Shown: positions 7,683 to 15,157 of the stretch, piece after piece
Position numbering within the stretch: the stretch's first letter is position 1
Layout of the letters: each line of letters starts with the position of its first letter
DNA from: Sphingomonas jinjuensis
GTDB taxonomy: Bacteria > Pseudomonadota > Alphaproteobacteria > Sphingomonadales > Sphingomonadaceae
Assembly (NCBI RefSeq): GCF_014197105.1
Contig: NZ_JACIEV010000002.1
Location: forward strand, 248,001 to 312,000
Length of the DNA: 64,000 nt
Reading direction: 5' to 3'
Notes under the pieces: generated by a model
Seen by the model: the letters and a program-made list of their open reading frames with translations, nothing else
The model's database searches: none
What the model was told of the DNA's origin: nothing
Program-made: the position numbers and the translations under genes

Positions 7683-8213
7683 TTACTGCCAGCTGCCGAT
7701 ATCGGCGTTGATTCCCTCGCCGCCCTCCTTGCCGTCGGCGCCATAGGTCCACACATCGGCCTCGCCATGCTGGCCCGGCGACGCGTAGTTGTACGGCCGG
7801 CCCCAGGGATCCTCGGGCAGCCTCTTGATATAGCCGCCACGCTGATAACGCGAGGCGTCCACGCCGGCAGGCGCGGTCACCAGCGCCTGAAGCCCCTGCG
7901 ACGTCGTCGGAAAGACGCTCATCTGCAGGCGATACAGTTCGAGCCCGCCCTCGATCTGCGCGATATCGGCCTTCGCTTTCTCGATCCGCGCCTTGTCGCC
8001 CGAGGGCAGCACGTTGAGCGCGACGATCGTGGCGAGCAGGCCGATGATGACGATGACGACCATCAGCTCGACCAGGGTGAAGCCGTCTTCGCCGTCCCTT
8101 TCGTCACCCCGGACTAGACCCGGGCTCCCGCTGCTCTGCGGCGCGGGAGATGAAACGGGACCCCGGCTCAGGGCCGGGGAGACGGGGGTGGATGTACGCA
8201 TCAAAAACCTCAT
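7683..8213 (-). CDS. gspG: Type II secretion major pseudopilin GspG, with 44-residue leader
   Basis: 176-residue precursor of the major pseudopilin that forms the periplasmic pseudopilus. The cleavage site is EDG|FTLVELMVVIVIIGLLA. The mature C-terminus has the typical GspG features: FPTTSQGLQALV, the RLPEDPWGRPYNY loop and an acidic calcium-binding tail. The start ATG 8213 overlaps the gspF TGA (ATGA). No ATG, GTG or TTG occurs in frame between the palindromic element (8102-8184) and the cleavage site, so leader residues about 11-37 must be encoded by the element. Such a leader is very long for this family. Confidence 0.93.
   Translation of the reverse strand: MRFLMRTSTPVSPALSRGPVSSPAPQSSGSPGLVRGDERDGEDGFTLVELMVVIVIIGLLATIVALNVLPSGDKARIEKAKADIAQIEGGLELYRLQMSVFPTTSQGLQALVTAPAGVDASRYQRGGYIKRLPEDPWGRPYNYASPGQHGEADVWTYGADGKEGGEGINADIGSWQ
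8102..8184. repeat. Paired palindromic element inside the gspG leader
   Basis: Arms 8102-8128 and 8157-8184 (CACCCCGGACTAGACCCGGG against ACCCCGGCTCAGGGCCGGGG, inverted). It is translated in frame as part of the GspG prepilin leader. A related element occurs at 45958-46042. Confidence 0.88.
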
Positions 8214-9433
8214 TGACCGGCCAGCGTGTTGAGCTGGAGGATAGGCAGCAGGATCGATAGCACGATCGTCGCGACGACGCCGCCCATGACGACGATGATC
8301 GCGGGTTCGAGCAGCGACAGCGCGGTCGCGGTGAAGCGGTCGAACTCACGCTCCAGATAATCGGCGGCGCGCTCCAGCATCTCGTCCAGCCGCCCCGCCG
8401 CCTCGCCGCTCGCAGCCAGATACGTCAGCAGCGGCGGAAAGACGCCGGCGCGGCGCATCGCGGTCGACAGGCTGCCGCCGCCGCGGATGCTCTCGACGAT
8501 CTCGTCGCTGGCGACGCGCAGACGGCGGTTGTGGATGGTGCCGGCGGTCAGCGTCAGCCCTTCGAGTAGCGGCAGCCGGCTCGCCACCATCGTGCCGAGC
8601 GTCCGCGCCATCCGCGCCGCGTGGAGATCGCGCAGCAGCCGTCCGAGCAGCGGCAGGCGCAGCAGCCAGCTGTCGAACGATAGCCGGATCGCAGGCTCCT
8701 TCAACGCCCGCCATGCGCCGAAACCGGCCAGCACCGCGACCAGCAGCATCGCCCACCACCAGCCGACGAGCAGGTCGGACACGGTGATGACGATCCGCGT
8801 CAGCAGCGGCAGCTCCTGGCCGACCGTGTCGAACTGCTCGACGACCTGCGGCACGACGAACATCATCAGTGCGGTGACGACGCCCAGCGCGACGATCGCG
8901 AGAATCGTCGGATAGGCGAGCGCGGTGATCAGCTTGCCGCGTATCTCCGCCTGCCGCTCCAGCAGCGCGGCGAGGCGGTCGAGGATCGTCGGCAGCGTGC
9001 CCGAACTCTCGCCCGCCGACACCATCGCGCGATAGAGCGGCGGAAAGCTCTTCGCCTCGCGCGCCATCGAATCGGCCAGGCGCCGGCCCTCGACGACGCC
9101 GGCATGGACCGTCTCGACGATGGCACGGACACGGTCCTGCTCGGTCTGGCGGGTGATCGTGCGCAGGCTCTCCTCGAGCGGCGAGACGCGGCTGAGCGTC
9201 GCAAGCTGACGGGTGAAGAGGGTCAGCTGCTTGCCGCTCATCTTCGGCCGCCCGAGTTGCAGGCCGAACAGCGGTCGGCTCGCCGTGGGACGAGGTGAGC
9301 CGGGGTCGAGTCGGACGACGTAGAGCTTGCGCCTGTCGAGCAGCGCCCGCGCGGCGTCGGCGTCCGCGGCGGCGAGGTGCCCGCGCGTCTCCTGCCCGCG
9401 CGTGTCGATCGCGATATAGTCGAAGTCAGCCAT
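8210..9433 (-). CDS. gspF: Type II secretion inner-membrane platform protein GspF
   Basis: 407-residue polytopic platform protein with two repeated four-helix cytoplasmic domains (about residues 65-190 and 265-390) and three membrane helices. The FTRQLATLSRVSPLEESL and ARTLGTMVASRLPLLEGL segments are the paired domain signatures. The start ATG 9433 has GGGGAG upstream, contributed by the flank of the palindromic element at 9442-9543. Stop overlaps the gspG start. Confidence 0.95.
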   Translation of the reverse strand: MADFDYIAIDTRGQETRGHLAAADADAARALLDRRKLYVVRLDPGSPRPTASRPLFGLQLGRPKMSGKQLTLFTRQLATLSRVSPLEESLRTITRQTEQDRVRAIVETVHAGVVEGRRLADSMAREAKSFPPLYRAMVSAGESSGTLPTILDRLAALLERQAEIRGKLITALAYPTILAIVALGVVTALMMFVVPQVVEQFDTVGQELPLLTRIVITVSDLLVGWWWAMLLVAVLAGFGAWRALKEPAIRLSFDSWLLRLPLLGRLLRDLHAARMARTLGTMVASRLPLLEGLTLTAGTIHNRRLRVASDEIVESIRGGGSLSTAMRRAGVFPPLLTYLAASGEAAGRLDEMLERAADYLEREFDRFTATALSLLEPAIIVVMGGVVATIVLSILLPILQLNTLAGQ

Positions 9434-9441
9434 GACCGGCT

Positions 9442-9543
9442 CCCCTCCCTGCTAGGGAGGGGTTGGGGGTGGGTCGGAAGGCTCGCAGAAAGCAACGCGC
9501 AAGGCGGCCACCCACCCCCGGCCCCTCCTTTGCAGGGAGGAGG
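9442..9543. repeat. Paired palindromic element, 'CCCCTCCCTGC' family, gspE/gspF gap
   Basis: Arms 9442-9474 and 9508-9543 are inverted copies of a CCCTCCCTGCTAGGGAGGGG sequence followed by GGGGGTGGGT. It occupies almost the whole 122-bp gap between gspE and gspF, the only true intergenic space in the gsp operon besides the gspG/gspH junction. Same family as 33639-33770. Confidence 0.9.
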
Positions 9544-9555
9544 GAAGACGTGCCC

Positions 9556-11178
9556 CTACTCACCCGCCACCGGCACCGCTTCGATCACCGGTTCGGCGGC
9601 ATCGCGACGCGAGACGCGAATCGCTTCCTCGGCGGTGGTCTGCCCGGCCTCGACCAGCGCCCGCGCCGACTGCGCCAGCGTCGGCGCCCGCGCGAAGGCG
9701 TGTGCGGCGATCGCCGCCTCGTCGCCGCCCTCGTTGATCAGGCGGCGGACGGTGTCGTCGACACGCACCGCCTCGAACACCCCGACCCGGCCCTTGAAGC
9801 CGCTGCCGTTGCACAGCTCGCAGCCGCCAGCCTCATACACCGTCGCCTTCGGATCGACATCGAGCAGCGCCGCGACCGAATGCTCTGCCGGGACGGGCCG
9901 CCGACAGGCCGCGCACAGCCGGCGTACCAGCCGCTGTGCGATCACCGCGCGCAGCGTCGAGGCGAGCAGGAAAGGTTCGACCTTCATGTCGCGCATGCGG
10001 GTGATCGCACCGATCGCATCGTTGGTATGGACGGTCGACAGCACCAGGTGGCCCGTCAGCGACGCCTGAACCGCGATCTCGGCGGTCTCGCGGTCGCGGA
10101 TTTCGCCGACCATCACCGTATCGGGATCCTGGCGCAGGATCGCGCGCAGGCCGGCCGCAAACGTCAGCCCGACCTTCGCATTGACCTGGGTCTGGCCGAC
10201 ACCGTCGACGGCATATTCGACCGGGTCCTCGACCGTCAGGATGTTGCGGCTGCCGTCATTGAGCAGGCGTAGCGCGGCATAGAGCGTCGTCGTCTTGCCC
10301 GAGCCGGTCGGCCCGGTGACGAGCAGGATGCCGTTGGGCTCGGCCAGCGCCTCGCTGAGCAGCTGGTAGATCCGCGGCGTCAGCCCAAGCGCGGGCAGAT
10401 CGATCCCCGCATTCTCCTTGTCAAGGATACGCAGCACCACCCGCTCGCCCGCCCGGCTCGGCAGCGTCGAGACGCGGACGTCGAGCAGCTTGCCGCCCAG
10501 CGTCAGCCCCATGCGCCCGTCCTGCGGCACGCGCCGTTCGGCGATATCGAGCCGCGACATAACCTTGATGCGGCTGACCACGACCGGCGCGACATGCGCC
10601 GGCATGCGCAGCGTCTCGCGCAGCACGCCGTCGATGCGCATGCGGACGACTAGGCCTGTTTCGTATGGTTCGATGTGAATGTCGCTCACGCCATTGCGCG
10701 CGGCATCGGCGATGATGCCGTTGATCAGCCGGATCGCGGGGGCGTCGTCCGCGGTGTCGAGCAGATCCTCGGCGGTCGGCAATCCTTCTGCCAGGCTGTC
10801 GAGCCCGCCGACGTCGACCGCGGCGAGCGCATTGGCCTGGCCGTCCATCGCGTAATTGTCGGAAAGCAGCCGGTCGAAGGCAGGCGCCGCGACCTGGGTT
10901 ACCGCAAATGGCCGGGCAAGGAAGCGGCGGACCTCGATCAGCGCCTTGGGATCGGCGCCCTCGCGCAGCGCAACCGTCACCGGCGCGTCGGGTTCGCCAT
11001 GTTGGACTGCGACGCCGAACTTGCGCGCGAAGGCATAGGGGATGGTGAGTTGAACAAGCCCCTCCCCTTCAGGGGAGGGGCTGGGGTGGGGCGTCGCGTC
11101 GGGCGCCGCGCTCTGCGAGGCTCCCCCCACCCCTTTCCCCTCCCCTGAAGGGGAGGGGCTAGCCGAGCCCATCGGCAT
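9556..11178 (-). CDS. gspE: Type II secretion ATPase GspE, with repeat-derived N-terminal insert
   Basis: 540-residue cytoplasmic hexameric ATPase that powers secretion. It has the N1 segment IPYAFARKFGVAV, Walker A GPTGSGKTT (near residue 290), an Asp/His box (VMVGEIRDRETAEIA, TVHTNDA) and the four-cysteine zinc site (LCAAC and CELC) typical of GspE. The start lies at the gspD stop: ATG 11178 shares one base with the TGA, and GTG 11181 is directly in front. Residues about 7-40, Ser/Pro/Gly/Glu-rich, are a translated palindromic element (11057-11161). No usable start codon exists between the element and the conserved N1 segment. Confidence 0.95.
   Translation of the reverse strand: MPMGSASPSPSGEGKGVGGASQSAAPDATPHPSPSPEGEGLVQLTIPYAFARKFGVAVQHGEPDAPVTVALREGADPKALIEVRRFLARPFAVTQVAAPAFDRLLSDNYAMDGQANALAAVDVGGLDSLAEGLPTAEDLLDTADDAPAIRLINGIIADAARNGVSDIHIEPYETGLVVRMRIDGVLRETLRMPAHVAPVVVSRIKVMSRLDIAERRVPQDGRMGLTLGGKLLDVRVSTLPSRAGERVVLRILDKENAGIDLPALGLTPRIYQLLSEALAEPNGILLVTGPTGSGKTTTLYAALRLLNDGSRNILTVEDPVEYAVDGVGQTQVNAKVGLTFAAGLRAILRQDPDTVMVGEIRDRETAEIAVQASLTGHLVLSTVHTNDAIGAITRMRDMKVEPFLLASTLRAVIAQRLVRRLCAACRRPVPAEHSVAALLDVDPKATVYEAGGCELCNGSGFKGRVGVFEAVRVDDTVRRLINEGGDEAAIAAHAFARAPTLAQSARALVEAGQTTAEEAIRVSRRDAAEPVIEAVPVAGE
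11057..11161. repeat. Paired palindromic element inside the gspE coding sequence
   Basis: Arms 11057-11091 and 11124-11161 are inverted copies of AGCCCCTCCCCTTCAGGGGA followed by a GGGGTGGGG tail. It is inserted just after the gspE start codon and stays in frame, adding about 34 residues before the conserved GspE N-terminus. Confidence 0.92.
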
Positions 11179-13385
11179 CACGGCCGATCCCTCGGGATCA
11201 CCACGCGCGACCGGTTCTGCACCACCGGCGCGCCGATGCGCGGATCCTCGATATTGCCGGGGATCGGCGCCGAGGGGATCGGTGCCGCTGCGCCCATATA
11301 GTCGCGGACCAGCTCGTCGATCGACGGTTCGCGCGTCGGGTCCTGCAGGCCCTGCTGCAGCCGCAGATAGCCGTAGCGCTGCTCGGTCACCTTGCGGCTG
11401 TCCGCCGCCGAGCGCAGGATCGTCGGGCGAATGAAGATCATCAGGTTGGTCTTGGTCCGCGATCGCGCCCGCGACTTGAACAGATTGCCGAGCACCGGAA
11501 TGTCGCCGAGCAGCGGGATCTTTTCGATCGTCCGCCGCTCGTTGTCGTCGAGCAGCCCGCCGATCACCGCGATCTGGCCGTCGTCGACCGTCAGCGTCGT
11601 CTGCACCTCGCGCTTGTTGAGGATCAGGTCGCTGTTGTCGCTCGATACCGGCCCCGCGATCGAACTGACCTCGAGCCTGAGGTTGAGCTTGATCGCGCCC
11701 GAGTTGTTGACCTGCGGCTTCACCCCCAGCTCGATGCCGACATTCTCGCGCTGTGTCGTGCGGAAGGTGTTGTCGAAATTGTTCGACAGCGCCTGGCCCG
11801 TCGTGATCGGGATTTCCTGCCCGACCAGGCTGTGCGCCTCCTGATTGTCGAGCGTCACGATGTGCGGGACCTGAAGCAGGTTCGACGCGGTGTCGCTCTT
11901 CACCGCATTGATGATCGCGCCGAAGATGGTGTCGCCGATCCGCCCCCCGAAGCCGCCGAAGCCGCCCGACGAACCCAGGATCGAGTTGAGCGCCGACTGC
12001 GCCAGCTGGTCGGACACCGCGCTGTTGGTGGAGGTGACGATCGTGCCGTTGGTCGTCGTCGTCGTCGTCGTCGCCAGCTGGCGTGCGCCGATCGCGCCGG
12101 CGATCTGGAGGATGTTGGGCGCCGAATTGGCGAAGGTCGACGCCGCGAACGCGCCGCCCGAGGTGTTGCCGAGCAGGAACTGAGCGCCGAGTCGATTGAC
12201 GGTGGCGTCGGATACCTCGGCGACGATCGCCTCGACCAGCACCTGCTCACGCCGGGTGTCGAGCTGACGGGTCACCTCGGCGAGCTGGCGCTGAATTTCG
12301 GCGGGGGCGGCGATGACGATCGCATTGGCGCCAAGGAAGCGGGTGATGACCGCGGCCGTCCGTCCGCCCTGGGTCGTGACCGCGGGCTGGCCGTTGGCAT
12401 TGCCGCCGCCGCCGCCGCTGGTCGGCTGGCTGACCGGCGCGGCGGCGGGCATCGAGGTGCCGCCGGTCGAATTGCGGCTCATCGACGTCGATGTCGACAG
12501 CTGCAGCGTCGACGGCTGCGGCATCTCCGGCGTCTGGCCGACAAGCTGCTGGAGGACGGGGAGCAACTGCTCGGCATCGGCATTCTCGAGGAACACCACC
12601 TTGATCTCGGTCCCGCTACGCGCCTTCTGGTCGAGCTCGGCCGCGACCCGTGCCAGCCGCGCGACATTGCCAGCATCGCCGCGCAGTGCGACCGCGTTCG
12701 AGCTGTCGATCGCGACCACCGACACCACCGCGCCCGTCGACGGGCCAGCACCCCCCGCTCCGGCGCCGAGCAGCCCTTGGAGCGCCGCCGCCACTTCCTT
12801 GGCGTTGGCGTTCTTCAGCGCGATCACGCGGGTCGTCGCATTGTCGGTATCGACGCGGCGCAACACCTCGCGGATGCGGCGGATGTTGTCGGCGAAGTCG
12901 ACCACCACCAGGCTGTTGGCACCGCGGTTGGCGGTGACGGAGCCCTGCGCACTCACCAGCGGACGGACGGTGTCGATCGCCTGGGTCGCGTCGACCGAGC
13001 GCAGGCGGATGATCTCGGTCACGAACGCGTTGCGGTTCGCGCCCGCGGCCCCCACCCGGCTTGGCTGCGAGGCGGCGTTGTCGATCGGCTGGATGCGGAA
13101 GGCGCCGTTGGCGGTCGGCACCGCGACGAGGCCGTTGGCGCGCAATGTCGACAGGAACGCCTCGAAATATTCCGACCGGCTGAGCGGTCGGTCGGTGACG
13201 ACGGTCACCTTACCCTGGACGCGGTTGTCGACGATGAACGTACGCCCGGTCACCCGCGCGGCATCGGCGATGAACGCGCGGATATCGGCGTCGCGGACGT
13301 TGAGCGTCTGTTGCGCGGCGATCGGCGCGGACGGCAACGCCAGCGCCAGGGCGGAGGCGAGGAGCAGCTTGGGGCGGAACTTCAT
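11178..13385 (-). CDS. gspD: Type II secretion outer-membrane secretin GspD
   Basis: 735-residue secretin precursor that forms the outer-membrane exit channel. Signal peptide residues 1-24 (cleaved near PIAAQ). N0 (from TLNVRDADIRAFIADAARVT) and the N1-N3 ring domains follow, then Gly/Ser/Thr-rich insertions near 300-330, and the C-terminal secretin domain with VPHIVTLDNQEAHSLVGQEI and VGIELGVKPQVN. A (GTC)n microsatellite near 12054-12075 encodes a six-threonine run. Start overlaps the gspC stop (ATGA). No pilotin gene is seen nearby. Confidence 0.96.
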   Translation of the reverse strand: MKFRPKLLLASALALALPSAPIAAQQTLNVRDADIRAFIADAARVTGRTFIVDNRVQGKVTVVTDRPLSRSEYFEAFLSTLRANGLVAVPTANGAFRIQPIDNAASQPSRVGAAGANRNAFVTEIIRLRSVDATQAIDTVRPLVSAQGSVTANRGANSLVVVDFADNIRRIREVLRRVDTDNATTRVIALKNANAKEVAAALQGLLGAGAGGAGPSTGAVVSVVAIDSSNAVALRGDAGNVARLARVAAELDQKARSGTEIKVVFLENADAEQLLPVLQQLVGQTPEMPQPSTLQLSTSTSMSRNSTGGTSMPAAAPVSQPTSGGGGGNANGQPAVTTQGGRTAAVITRFLGANAIVIAAPAEIQRQLAEVTRQLDTRREQVLVEAIVAEVSDATVNRLGAQFLLGNTSGGAFAASTFANSAPNILQIAGAIGARQLATTTTTTTNGTIVTSTNSAVSDQLAQSALNSILGSSGGFGGFGGRIGDTIFGAIINAVKSDTASNLLQVPHIVTLDNQEAHSLVGQEIPITTGQALSNNFDNTFRTTQRENVGIELGVKPQVNNSGAIKLNLRLEVSSIAGPVSSDNSDLILNKREVQTTLTVDDGQIAVIGGLLDDNERRTIEKIPLLGDIPVLGNLFKSRARSRTKTNLMIFIRPTILRSAADSRKVTEQRYGYLRLQQGLQDPTREPSIDELVRDYMGAAAPIPSAPIPGNIEDPRIGAPVVQNRSRVVIPRDRP

Positions 13386-14224
13386 GGACGCGGTGCAATC
13401 GTGAGGGAGAGCGGCAGCGTCTGGCTGCCGCGCTCGACGGTGATGGGGATGGCGCCGCCGCCGGCGAAGTCGCTGGCGATGCGGTCGAGGTCGCCGGGGC
13501 CGGAAACAGGACGCCCGCCGATCGAGGTGACGACGTCGCCCTCGCGCAAGCCCGCCTGACGGAACAGCGCCCCGGTGCCCTGTGGGCGGACGACGAGGCC
13601 GCTGACCCGACCGCCGTCGATCCGCGGGATGAAGCCGATTTCCTGGCGGATCTGCGCGGCGCCGACCGCCGGCTGTGCCGGGAACGATGCGGCTGGCGGA
13701 ACCGACGACGCGTTGGGCGCGGGCGCTGCGCCGGGCGGCGGCGGGGCCGTGTCGCCCTGGACGATGAACAGGTCCTCGTCGGCGCCGCCACGGTCGAGCG
13801 TGACATGGTCGAACGCCACCGCCTTCAGCTTGACGCCCGGCACGATCTCGTCGCCGACCGCATAGCTCAGCTGCTGCTGGTCGGGCCCGGCGATGATCGC
13901 CGATCCGCCGCCCGACGCCTCGTTCACGCGCGTTCCGAACAGCGTCAGCTGAAGCGAGGTGACGGTGCCCGGCTGGGTCTGGACGGGATCGAGGCGGAAG
14001 AAGGGATCGAAGCCGGCGATGACGTCGCCCGGATTGCCCGGCACGGCGAGCGCGGCGGGGCGCCAGTCGCCGAGCGGCGCGACCGGCGTGACGATCGTCC
14101 AGAACAGCCGCGAGCCTTGCACCGCGAGCAGCGCCAGCAACGCGAGTTCCGCGATTGAGTAGACATTGACGACGGGAAGGCGCCGCAACCAGCGGCGCGC
14201 CCGGGCGTCGAGCTTCAGTTGCAT
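13382..14224 (-). CDS. gspC: Type II secretion protein GspC with PDZ domain
   Basis: 280-residue first gene of the operon. A basic N-terminus and one membrane helix (about 22-42) precede the periplasmic homology-region domain (about 75-155: LTLFGTRVNEASGGGSAIIA), a Pro/Ala linker, and a C-terminal PDZ domain (ALFRQAGLREGDVVTSIGG). GspC links the secretin N0 domain to the inner-membrane platform and takes part in substrate selection. The PDZ form is the common variant. The 103-bp gap to the divergent oxygenase gene must hold the operon promoter. Confidence 0.94.
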   Translation of the reverse strand: MQLKLDARARRWLRRLPVVNVYSIAELALLALLAVQGSRLFWTIVTPVAPLGDWRPAALAVPGNPGDVIAGFDPFFRLDPVQTQPGTVTSLQLTLFGTRVNEASGGGSAIIAGPDQQQLSYAVGDEIVPGVKLKAVAFDHVTLDRGGADEDLFIVQGDTAPPPPGAAPAPNASSVPPAASFPAQPAVGAAQIRQEIGFIPRIDGGRVSGLVVRPQGTGALFRQAGLREGDVVTSIGGRPVSGPGDLDRIASDFAGGGAIPITVERGSQTLPLSLTIAPRP

Positions 14225-14327
14225 GTGATCGTCAGTCCCGCTCGGCTGCGGCTACGCTTGCCATGTTACAGCGGTGCGTCAAGAAGCTGACACGAAACCG
14301 TGACATGCCTGAAGGCAAGGAAGAGCC

Positions 14328-15005
14328 ATGAATACCAGCTTCGCCCCCCGCCGCGACACCACGCCGATCGGCAACGGCCTGGATGGCGCCGCGATTGCCG
14401 AGCGCATGATGACTCGCCAAGGCGTGCAGAAGCTGCCCAGCCCCAAGCTCGACCTGTTCGTCCTCCGCGGCTTCCTGCCGAAGGAAATCTGCGACGTCGT
14501 CATCCAGCAGATCGACGCGGTCCGCCGGCCCTCCACCATCTCCGACCCCAATGGCGACGCAGCGTTCCGCACCAGCGAGACCGGCGACCTCGACGGCCGC
14601 CACCCGCTGGTCCGCGAGATCGAGCGCCAGTTCACCGCGCTATCGGGCCTCGCCCCCGAATATGGCGAGCCGCTTCAGGGGCAGCGCTATGCGGTGGGGC
14701 AGGAGTTCAAGGGCCATACCGACTATTTCGAGCCCGATGGCGTCGACTTCGACCGCTTCTGCAGCGTCGCGGGCAATCGCACCTGGACGATGATGGTCTA
14801 TCTCAACGAGCCCGAAGCGGGCGGCGCGACGCGATTCAAGGCGGTCGACAAGATCATCCAGCCGGAGACGGGCAAGCTGGTCGCGTGGAACAACCGACGC
14901 CCCGATGGCAGCCTGAACCCGGCGACCCTGCATCACGGCATGAAGGTGCGGGCCGGGACGAAATACGTCATCACGAAATGGTATCGCGAGCGGCCGTGGG
15001 GGTGA
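14328..15005 (+). CDS. 2OG-Fe(II) oxygenase (prolyl 4-hydroxylase-like)
   Basis: 225-residue non-heme iron oxygenase of the P4H-like superfamily. Iron ligands appear as His130-x-Asp132 (KGHTDYF) and His202 (LHHG), and the 2-oxoglutarate-binding Lys is Lys212 (AGTKYVITKW). The spacing matches family members that hydroxylate proline or related residues; the substrate is unknown. Upstream AAGGAAGAG lies six bases before the ATG. It stands divergent to the gsp operon and is followed, after 150 bp, by the RTX gene. Nothing shows that it acts with either. Confidence 0.85.
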   Translation: MNTSFAPRRDTTPIGNGLDGAAIAERMMTRQGVQKLPSPKLDLFVLRGFLPKEICDVVIQQIDAVRRPSTISDPNGDAAFRTSETGDLDGRHPLVREIERQFTALSGLAPEYGEPLQGQRYAVGQEFKGHTDYFEPDGVDFDRFCSVAGNRTWTMMVYLNEPEAGGATRFKAVDKIIQPETGKLVAWNNRRPDGSLNPATLHHGMKVRAGTKYVITKWYRERPWG

Positions 15006-15157
15006 CCAGACGATAGCAGGCGATATACCGATCTGAATTTTTCTATCGGCAACATCGCTTATGCTAAGTTCACCAATACAACTGCTTTAGTCACGTGGTA
15101 TCGCCCGATGACATCGACGATGCTATGATTTGCCATTCTCACGACGGGAGCGTGATT

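Noticed and set aside
6583..11161. Palindromes as a CRISPR array
   Set aside because: Copies are inverted pairs of several different sequences at irregular distances, with no regular direct repeat-spacer pattern and no cas genes.
12054..12075. (GTC)n microsatellite in gspD as a phase-variation tract
   Set aside because: The unit is three bases, so slippage changes only the number of threonines and cannot switch the frame. Noted only as a length-variable spot.
11832..13559. 575-codon open frame antisense to gspD
   Set aside because: Arg/Gly/Asp-rich product without family features, opposite the secretin gene.
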